Shown: positions 57,835-64,000 of the stretch, piece by piece
Layout: every line of letters starts with the position of its first letter
How positions within the stretch are numbered: position 1 is the first letter of the stretch
From: Phenylobacterium sp. SCN 70-31
GTDB taxonomy: Bacteria; Pseudomonadota; Alphaproteobacteria; Caulobacterales; Caulobacteraceae
Assembly (NCBI RefSeq): GCF_001724605.1
Contig: NZ_MEEX01000009.1
Span: 5,757-69,756 of the forward strand
Direction: 5' to 3'
Length of the DNA: 64,000 nt
Program-made: the position numbers and the translations under genes
Notes under the pieces: generated by a model
What the model was told of the DNA's origin: nothing
The model's input: the letters and a program-made list of their open reading frames with translations, nothing else
Database searches by the model: none

Positions 57835-59052
57835 ATGCTCTCGTTCATCCAGACCGCTCTGCTCTACGTGGTCCCGTTCCTGCTGGTGCTGGGCGTGGTG
57901 GTGACGGTCCACGAACTCGGTCACTTCCTGGCGGCCAAGGCGCTGGGGACCAAGATCGACCGTTTCTCCATCGGCTTCGGCCGCGCCATCGCAGCCTGGA
58001 CGGACAAGGACGGGGTGGAATGGCGGGTGGGCTGGCTGCCCCTCGGCGGCTACGTCCGTTTCGCCGGCGACGACAACGCCGCCAGCATCCCCGACGCCGA
58101 GGATCTGGCGGACATGCGCCGCGACCTGGTCGCGCAGGGTCGGGGCCCCGAGATTTCGCGCTACTTCCATTTCAAGCCGATCTGGCAGCGGGCGATCATC
58201 GTGGCGGCGGGGCCGTTCATCAATTTCGCCCTGGCCATCGCGATCTTCGCCGGAATCCTCATGTCTTTGGGCGACATGACGCTTCCGTTCCGGGTCCAGT
58301 CGGTGACGCCCGACAGTCCCGCGGCCGCGGCGGGCTTTCGGCCGGGCGACCGGGTCGTCGCCGTCAACGGTCGCGAGATGACCGCCTATCAGGAGATCGT
58401 CCAGATCATCGAGGTGCGGGGCGGGGTCCCGATCCGGTTCACCGTGGACCGCGGCGGCGCTCGGCTGGACCTCACGGCGACGCCCGAGTGGCAGATGAAG
58501 GAAGACCGCATCGCGGGAAAACGTCGCGCGGGGGCCATCGGCATAACGCCCGCCCAGTCGCGCGAAGACTTCGTTCATGTCGAGTATGGTCCCCTGGAAG
58601 CCTTGCAGGGTGGCGTCGTGCGGACGTGGAGCATCCTCACCACCACGATCGACTACCTCGGCCGGATGATTTCCGGGCAAGTGAGCACCGACCAGCTTCG
58701 GGGTCCGCTGGGGATCGCGGACATCACCGGCAAGGTCACCGCGGTCAGCACCGAAGGGGCCCCCGATGTCGGCGCGATGCTCGGCGGCGCCGCGTTCGCG
58801 CTGGTCCAGCTCATCGCCGTCATCTCGGTGAGCATCGGCTTCATGAACCTGCTGCCCGTGCCGGTGCTGGATGGCGGCCACCTGATGTTCTACGCCTACG
58901 AAGCGGTCGCCCGGCGCCCTCTTGCCGCCAAGGTTCAAGCGGCAGGGTACCGCGTAGGCCTTGCGCTCGTTCTCGGTTTGATGTTGTTCGCCACTTGGAA
59001 CGATTTGCAGCGCCTGCGTGTGTTCAATCTGTTCGGCGGCCTATTCTCCTAG
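57835..59052 (+). CDS. rseP: Site-2 intramembrane metalloprotease RseP/MmpA
   Basis: A 405-residue zinc protease. The first helix holds HELGH (His26, Glu27, His30). The central periplasmic part has one PDZ-like domain (VTPDSPAAAAGFRPGDRV). The second metal ligand is the Asp in LLPVPVLDGGHL near 345. It cleaves membrane-anchored regulators; the Caulobacter counterpart MmpA cleaves PodJ. Single PDZ instead of two as in E. coli RseP. Confidence 0.95.
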   Translation: MLSFIQTALLYVVPFLLVLGVVVTVHELGHFLAAKALGTKIDRFSIGFGRAIAAWTDKDGVEWRVGWLPLGGYVRFAGDDNAASIPDAEDLADMRRDLVAQGRGPEISRYFHFKPIWQRAIIVAAGPFINFALAIAIFAGILMSLGDMTLPFRVQSVTPDSPAAAAGFRPGDRVVAVNGREMTAYQEIVQIIEVRGGVPIRFTVDRGGARLDLTATPEWQMKEDRIAGKRRAGAIGITPAQSREDFVHVEYGPLEALQGGVVRTWSILTTTIDYLGRMISGQVSTDQLRGPLGIADITGKVTAVSTEGAPDVGAMLGGAAFALVQLIAVISVSIGFMNLLPVPVLDGGHLMFYAYEAVARRPLAAKVQAAGYRVGLALVLGLMLFATWNDLQRLRVFNLFGGLFS

Positions 59053-59081
59053 GCCCGCTCGTCCCTCAAACGGCTGATTCG

Positions 59082-61535
59082 ATGCTCAGAACCCGCGCCT
59101 CCAGCGCCGCGCTCGCCTCCGGCCTTGCCCTGCTTTTCGGCACGACCGCGCTCGTCGCGCCCGGCGTCGCCGTGGCCCAGCAGGAGCAGGGTGGAGTCAT
59201 CCAGCGCATCCTCGTCCAGGGCAACGAACGGATCGAGGCCACCACGGTCATTTCGTACCTGCCGGTGGCCCCCGGCGAGACGGTCGACGCCCAGCGGATC
59301 GACCTGGCGCTGAAGGCGCTGTTCCGCACGGACCTGTTCTCGGACGTCTCGATCGACTTCCAGAACGGCGACCTGGTGGTCACCGTGGTCGAGAACCCGA
59401 TCATCAACCGCGTCATCTTCGAGGGGAACTCGGGCCTCAAGGAGGATAAGCTCCGCGACGAGGTCACGGTGCGGCCGCGCGGCATCTTCACCCGCGCCAA
59501 GGCGCAGGGCGACGTTCAGCGGATCGTGGAGCTGTATCGGCGTTCGGGCCGGATCTCGGCCACCGTCACGCCCCAGATCATCGAACTGCCGCAGAAGCGG
59601 GTGGATCTCATCTTCAAGATCGACGAAGGGCCCAAGAGCGGCATCCTCTCGGTCAACTTCCTGGGCAACCGGGCGTTCTCGGACAACGATCTGCGCGACG
59701 TGGTCGTGACCGAGGAGAGCCGCTGGTACAAGTTCTTCTCCTCGTCCCAGGCGAACTACGATCCCGATCGCATGGAGTACGACAAGGAGCAGCTCCGGAA
59801 GCACTACCGTAATCGGGGCTACTACGACTTCCGCGTCTCGTCGGCCGTGGCCGAGCTGTCGCCCGACCGCAACGGCTTCGTGGTGACCTACACCGTCGAC
59901 GAAGGCCCCCGGTACCGGTTCGGCAAGGTCGAGGTGCAGACCGAGCTGCAGAAGCTGGACAAGCGGGTCCTGGAAGCCCTGATCCCGATCCGCTCGGGCC
60001 AGGGGTATCAGGACGAGGCGATCGAGCAGGCGACCGACGCGCTCACCTTCGCCGCCGGCGCCGCCGGCTTCGCCTTCGTGGACGTCCGGCCCCGCTATAC
60101 GCCCGACCGCGAGAAGGGCGTCGTGGACGTGACCTTCCAGGTCGCGGAGGGACCGCGGGTCTACGTCGACCGCATCGACATCGTGGGCAACACCCAGACC
60201 CTGGACTATGTCATCCGCCGCGAGATGAGCGTGGTGGAAGGCGACGCCTACAACCGCGCCCTGGTCGACCGCTCGAAGCGGCAGATCCGCGCGCTGGGGT
60301 ACTTCAAGGAAGTCGAGATCGAAGAGGTCCAGGGGTCGGCCCCGGACCGCACCGCGCTCCAGGTGCGGGTCGAGGAGCAGCCCACGGGCGAGCTGTCGTT
60401 CAGCGCGGGCTATTCCTCGGTCGACCAGCTCGTGCTGGACCTGGGCGTGACCCAGCGCAACTTCCGTGGCCGGGGCCAGGACGTCCGCGCGCGGATCTCG
60501 GTGGGCTCGCTGCGCCAGCAACTGGACTTCTCGTTCACCGAGCCGCGCTTCCTGGGCCGCGACGTGGCGGCGGGGATCGATCTCTACGGCTATCGCTACG
60601 ACCTGTCGGAGTTCTCGGCCTACGAGACCACCACCTACGGCACCACCTTCCGGGCGAACTTCCCGCTGAGCATCGATAGCCGTGGCGCGGTCCGCTACAC
60701 GCTGCGCCAGGACGAGATCAAGATCGACGACTTCTTCTGCACGGCCACCACGAACGAGGACGGTTCGGTCAATCCGCCGGTCTATTCGGCCGTGCTGTGC
60801 GATCAGGTCGGCACTTTCATCACCTCGCTGGTCGGCTACGGCGCGCGCCTGGATCGCCGGAACGACTTCCTGAATCCGACCCGTGGCTTCTACATCGACT
60901 TCAACCAGGACGTGGCGGGCCTGGGCGGCGACGTGAACTTCATCCGCACCGACATCGAGGCGGCGTGGTTCTACGGCTTCACGAAGGACTTCATCTTCTC
61001 GATCACCGGGTCGGCCGGCTATGTGACCGGGTGGGGCGGCGATCCGGTGCGGATCAACGACCGTTACTACAAGGGCGGTCTGACGTTCCGCGGCTTCGAG
61101 ACCGCCGGTATCGGGCCCCGTGACGTCGGCCTGCAGCGCACCGACGCCCTGGGCGGCAAGGCCTACGCCATCAGCACCGTGGAACTCACCGTTCCGACCT
61201 TCCTGCCCGAGCAGTACGGAATCAAGGCCGCGCTGTTCTCGGACTTCGGCACGCTGGGCAAGCTGGACAAGCGCGACCTGCTGTTCCGCGCCGGCGACGC
61301 GGGCTGCACCGTCCTCGATCCGAACGACCCGACGCAGACGATCACGACGCCGGCCGTCGTGGGCACGCGCAATCCCTGCATCCGCGACGACATTTCGCTT
61401 CGCGCATCGGCCGGCGTGAGCATCTTCTGGCGCTCGCCGATGGGGCCGATCCGCTTCGATTTCAGCCGCGTTTTGGCCAAGGAAGACTACGACAAGACCG
61501 AAACGTTCCGGTTCTCCACTTCAACCAGATTCTAG
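59082..61535 (+). CDS. bamA: Outer-membrane protein assembly factor BamA
   Basis: An 817-residue Omp85 protein. Signal peptide ends near VAVAQQ. Five POTRA domains (about 40-430) precede the 16-stranded barrel; the barrel has the substrate-loop motif LTFRGFETAG. It ends in Phe (FSTSTRF), the usual beta-signal. It folds outer-membrane proteins. Upstream rseP and downstream ompH form a standard cluster. Confidence 0.97.
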   Translation: MLRTRASSAALASGLALLFGTTALVAPGVAVAQQEQGGVIQRILVQGNERIEATTVISYLPVAPGETVDAQRIDLALKALFRTDLFSDVSIDFQNGDLVVTVVENPIINRVIFEGNSGLKEDKLRDEVTVRPRGIFTRAKAQGDVQRIVELYRRSGRISATVTPQIIELPQKRVDLIFKIDEGPKSGILSVNFLGNRAFSDNDLRDVVVTEESRWYKFFSSSQANYDPDRMEYDKEQLRKHYRNRGYYDFRVSSAVAELSPDRNGFVVTYTVDEGPRYRFGKVEVQTELQKLDKRVLEALIPIRSGQGYQDEAIEQATDALTFAAGAAGFAFVDVRPRYTPDREKGVVDVTFQVAEGPRVYVDRIDIVGNTQTLDYVIRREMSVVEGDAYNRALVDRSKRQIRALGYFKEVEIEEVQGSAPDRTALQVRVEEQPTGELSFSAGYSSVDQLVLDLGVTQRNFRGRGQDVRARISVGSLRQQLDFSFTEPRFLGRDVAAGIDLYGYRYDLSEFSAYETTTYGTTFRANFPLSIDSRGAVRYTLRQDEIKIDDFFCTATTNEDGSVNPPVYSAVLCDQVGTFITSLVGYGARLDRRNDFLNPTRGFYIDFNQDVAGLGGDVNFIRTDIEAAWFYGFTKDFIFSITGSAGYVTGWGGDPVRINDRYYKGGLTFRGFETAGIGPRDVGLQRTDALGGKAYAISTVELTVPTFLPEQYGIKAALFSDFGTLGKLDKRDLLFRAGDAGCTVLDPNDPTQTITTPAVVGTRNPCIRDDISLRASAGVSIFWRSPMGPIRFDFSRVLAKEDYDKTETFRFSTSTRF

Positions 61536-61542
61536 GAAAAGC

Positions 61543-62181
61543 ATGACCCTCAAGACCCTCGCCGCGGCCGGCTGCGCCGCAGCCGTCGCGCTCAGCGGCG
61601 CGGCTCCCGCCTTCGCCCAGGTCCCGCCGCCCGCCACCACCACGGCGCCCCAGGTGACCCACGGCGCCGTTCCGCCCGGCCTCTGCATCGTGTCGGTCGA
61701 GGCCGCCATCGGAGGATCGGCGGTGGGCAAGTTCGTCCAGACGCGCCTTCAGCAGCTGGTCGGCCAGGTCAATGCGGAGCTGAACGGCGAGCGCACGACC
61801 ATCGAGAACGAGGGCAAGACCCTCGAGAGCCAGCGCGCGACGATGGATCAGAACACGCTCGAGCAGCGGGCGGCCGCGCTCCAGGTCAAGGCCAACGCGC
61901 TGCAACGCAAGGCCCAGCAGCGCGAGCGCGAACTGCAGGTGACCGAGCAGAAGGCGTTCGGCCGCGTCGGCGAGGAGATGGAGCCGCTCATCCGCCAGGC
62001 CTACCAGGCCAAGGGCTGCTCGGTGCTCGTGAACCGCAACTCGGTCATCCTGGCCAATCCGGCGGCGGACATCACGCCCCAGGTGGTCACCGCGCTGAAC
62101 GCCAAGATCACCCAGTTCACGTTCGATCGTGAACGCCTCGATCAGCAGGGCAACCCGGCCGGCGGCGCCGCGCCGCGCTGA
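61543..62181 (+). CDS. ompH: Periplasmic chaperone OmpH/Skp
   Basis: A 212-residue secreted chaperone carrying outer-membrane proteins to BamA. Signal peptide ends at APAFAQ. The mature protein has a short N-terminal strand, long coiled-coil arms (about 60-145, Gln/Glu/Arg/Ala-rich) and a C-terminal strand region with VLVNRNSVILANPAADIT. 7 nt after bamA with AGGAAA upstream. Confidence 0.93.
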   Translation: MTLKTLAAAGCAAAVALSGAAPAFAQVPPPATTTAPQVTHGAVPPGLCIVSVEAAIGGSAVGKFVQTRLQQLVGQVNAELNGERTTIENEGKTLESQRATMDQNTLEQRAAALQVKANALQRKAQQRERELQVTEQKAFGRVGEEMEPLIRQAYQAKGCSVLVNRNSVILANPAADITPQVVTALNAKITQFTFDRERLDQQGNPAGGAAPR

Positions 62182-62233
62182 CGGAGCGAGGTGCGGGGCG
62201 ACGTGCGGGCCGAGTCCGCCTAGAAAACTGGTC

Positions 62234-63250
62234 ATGCCCGATCCGCGCTTCTTCGAAGACCTGGGCCCGGTCGCGCTCGGCGAGCTGGCCGGGCTGACCG
62301 GCGCCGCTCCGTTGGCCCCGGAGGGGGCCGGGCGACGCGTGAGTCGCGTGGCCGTGCTGGCGCACGCCGGTCCCGACAGCATCACGTTCCTGGCCGATCG
62401 CAAGTATGCGTCCGCCCTGGCCAGCGTACGGGCGGCCGCGTGCTTCCTGCCGACGGGATCCGAGGCGCTGGCGCCCGAAGGGTGCGTGGTGCTCTCGGTG
62501 GCCAACCCGCACGCGGCGTACGCGCTGGCCGCCCAGCGGCTGCACCGCCCGCGCGAGGGCGGCGGGGAGCGCGTCGCCGCCGACGCCCGGCTCGAAGCCG
62601 GTGTGGTCCTGGGCTCGGGCGCCGTCGTGGGGCCGGGGGCGCAGATCGGTCGCAACACCCGCATCGGCGCCAACGCGGTGATCGGGGCCGGCGTCGCCAT
62701 CGGCCGCGACTGCGACATCGGCCCAAACGTCACCATCGGATTCGCCCTGGTCGGCGATCGGGTCAGGATTCTCGCCGGAGCCCGGATCGGCGAGCCCGGA
62801 TTCGGGGCGACGGTCGGGCCAAAGGGGCTGATCGACATCCCTCAGCTCGGTCGGGTGATCATTCAGGACGCGGTGTCGATCGGGGCCAATACGACGGTGG
62901 ACCGGGGCGCCTACGACGACACCGTCATCGGCGAGAACACCAAGATCGACAACCTGGTGCAGATCGCCCACAACGTCCGGGTCGGGCGGAATTGCGTCAT
63001 GGCGGCGCACACGGGCATCTCGGGCAGCGTCGTCATCGGAGACGGCGCCCAGTTCGGTGGCCGCGCCGGAGTCGCCGACCATGTGAACATCGGGGCGGGG
63101 GCCCGCGTCGGCGCCGCGGCCGGCGTCATGAAGGACATTCCGGCGGGGGAGACGTGGGGCGGCATGCCGGCCCGGCCGATCCGGAACTGGTTGAAGGAGA
63201 CGGCGTGGCTCGCCCGCATGGCGAACCGCCGAGGGGGGCAGACCGCATGA
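62234..63250 (+). CDS. lpxD: UDP-3-O-acylglucosamine N-acyltransferase
   Basis: A 338-residue left-handed beta-helix enzyme that adds the second acyl chain in lipid A synthesis. An N-terminal uridine-binding domain precedes hexapeptide repeats (IGRNTRIGANAVIGAGVAIG). The catalytic His is in LVQIAHNVRVGRN. C-terminal helices follow. Overlaps fabZ (ATGA). Confidence 0.97.
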   Translation: MPDPRFFEDLGPVALGELAGLTGAAPLAPEGAGRRVSRVAVLAHAGPDSITFLADRKYASALASVRAAACFLPTGSEALAPEGCVVLSVANPHAAYALAAQRLHRPREGGGERVAADARLEAGVVLGSGAVVGPGAQIGRNTRIGANAVIGAGVAIGRDCDIGPNVTIGFALVGDRVRILAGARIGEPGFGATVGPKGLIDIPQLGRVIIQDAVSIGANTTVDRGAYDDTVIGENTKIDNLVQIAHNVRVGRNCVMAAHTGISGSVVIGDGAQFGGRAGVADHVNIGAGARVGAAAGVMKDIPAGETWGGMPARPIRNWLKETAWLARMANRRGGQTA

Positions 63251-63717
63251 CACGCAAGGCGCCGACGGGGGTCAGCCCCACGGACATCGACATCACCGAG
63301 GTCCTGCAGCGGATTCCGCACCGCTTTCCGATGCTGCTGGTGGATCGGTGCGAGTCGTACAAGCCGTCGGAATCCATCGTCGGCATCAAATGCGTGACGG
63401 TGAACGAGCCGTTCTTCCAAGGCCATTTCCCGGACTATCCCGTGATGCCCGGTGTGCTCCTCATCGAGGCGATGGCGCAGACGGGCGCCGTCCTGATGTC
63501 GAAGTCGCTGGAGGTGGACACCGCCGGCAAGGCGATCTTCTTCATGAGCGCCGACAATTGCCGGTTCCGCGCGCCGGTTCGGCCGGGCGACGTCATCCGG
63601 ATGCCGGTCCGGGTGGTTCGCCACCGCGGGGACGTGTTCAAGTTCGCGGGCCAGGCGCTGGTCGGCGACAAGGTGGCCGCCGAGTGCGAGTTCGCAGCCA
63701 TGGTGGTGGAGACCTGA
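63247..63717 (+). CDS. fabZ: 3-hydroxyacyl-ACP dehydratase FabZ
   Basis: A 156-residue hot-dog dehydratase of fatty-acid synthesis. The active-site His and Glu lie in FFQGHFPDYPVMPGVLLIEA. Its position between lpxD and lpxA is conserved, since fatty-acid and lipid A synthesis compete for 3-hydroxyacyl-ACP. ATGA overlap with lpxD. Confidence 0.98.
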   Translation: MTRKAPTGVSPTDIDITEVLQRIPHRFPMLLVDRCESYKPSESIVGIKCVTVNEPFFQGHFPDYPVMPGVLLIEAMAQTGAVLMSKSLEVDTAGKAIFFMSADNCRFRAPVRPGDVIRMPVRVVRHRGDVFKFAGQALVGDKVAAECEFAAMVVET

Positions 63718-63721
63718 TTCC

Positions 63722-64000
63722 TTGGCTGCAAACGTTCATCCCACCGCCATTGTCGAAGACGGCGCCGTGGTGGCCGACGGCGCCAGCATCGGGCCGTTCT
63801 GCGTCATCGGCCCGCGGGTCCGCATCGGCGCCGGCACGCGGCTCACCTCCCATGTCGTGGTCGAGGGGCGCACCACGATCGGGGCGGGAAACACCATCGG
63901 GGCCTTCTCGGTCCTGGGCGGGCCGCCGCAGCATACGGCGTATCGCGGCGAGGACACGGCGCTGGAGATCGGCGACGACAACGTCATCCGCGAGCACGCC
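63722..64000 (+). CDS. lpxA: UDP-N-acetylglucosamine acyltransferase (5' end, partial)
   Basis: A TTG start 4 nt after the fabZ stop gives AANVHPTAIVEDGAVVADG and hexapeptide-repeat sequence (ASIGPFCVIGPRVRIGAGTR) with GGPPQHTAYRGEDTALEIGD, the typical LpxA N terminus. The frame runs to the window edge with 93 codons of about 260. It makes the first committed lipid A intermediate. Confidence 0.93.
   Translation, partial: MAANVHPTAIVEDGAVVADGASIGPFCVIGPRVRIGAGTRLTSHVVVEGRTTIGAGNTIGAFSVLGGPPQHTAYRGEDTALEIGDDNVIREHA

Overview
The window is high-GC, densely coding DNA from an alphaproteobacterium, most likely a member of the Caulobacteraceae (Phenylobacterium/Caulobacter-like). This is inferred from the codon bias, the frequent GTG and TTG starts with 1-10 nt gene overlaps, the alphaproteobacterial SOS-box pattern GAAC-N7-GAAC, and a gene order I recall from Caulobacter (nuo operon, birA, coaX, rnj, then proS, lolC, lolD, dnaE, rpsB, tsf, pyrH, frr, uppS, cdsA, dxr, rseP, bamA, ompH, lpxD, fabZ, lpxA). 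No phage, insertion sequence or CRISPR array was found. No gene-free stretch exceeds 300 bases.

Region 1 (1-19.9 kb) is a mixed accessory and housekeeping segment. It holds a serine protease, CoA/lipid-type enzymes (MaoC-like dehydratase, TesB-like thioesterase, SDR, tandem EthD protein), a GIY-YIG-like protein, a VanZ-like protein, a GNAT enzyme, an EamA exporter, a GreA/B-like protein, a secreted protein of unknown function, an MliC-like lipoprotein, a DEAD-box helicase and a KdpD/KdpE two-component pair without kdpFABC. It continues with a peroxiredoxin-like/2OG-Fe(II) oxygenase fusion overlapping a Pal-like lipoprotein, tRNA-Asp with a clear promoter, and a divergent LysR regulator/cytochrome P450 pair around a palindromic operator candidate.

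Region 2 (20.0-38.3 kb) is the complete NADH:quinone oxidoreductase operon nuoA-N, all on the plus strand, with two extra small genes: an NTF2/SnoaL-like gene between nuoD and nuoE and a 66-aa lipoprotein gene between nuoH and nuoI. NuoL carries a 50-residue histidine-rich insert. The operon runs on into birA, coaX and rnj (RNase J).

Region 3 (38.3-47.3 kb) has a convergent aldo/keto reductase, a double-domain CoA-transferase, methylmalonyl-CoA epimerase, a DUF1467 protein, proS, lolC, lolD and a secreted amidohydrolase.

Region 4 (47.3-64 kb) starts with a LexA-type SOS box, a 29-codon single-membrane-span ORF that matches what is known of the Caulobacter division inhibitor SidA, and dnaE five bases later. 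It then runs through rpsB-tsf-pyrH-frr (translation and UMP kinase), uppS-cdsA-dxr (isoprenoid and phospholipid precursors), rseP (site-2 protease), bamA-ompH (outer-membrane assembly) and lpxD-fabZ-lpxA (lipid A), with lpxA cut by the window end. This last block is one envelope-biogenesis transcription unit, mostly with overlapping or closely spaced genes.

The most interesting items are the SOS box/SidA-like ORF/dnaE arrangement, the extra genes and His-rich loop in the nuo operon, the half-inactive CoA-transferase fusion, the GreA/B-like protein that has lost a key acidic residue, and several perfect palindromes in intergenic regions.
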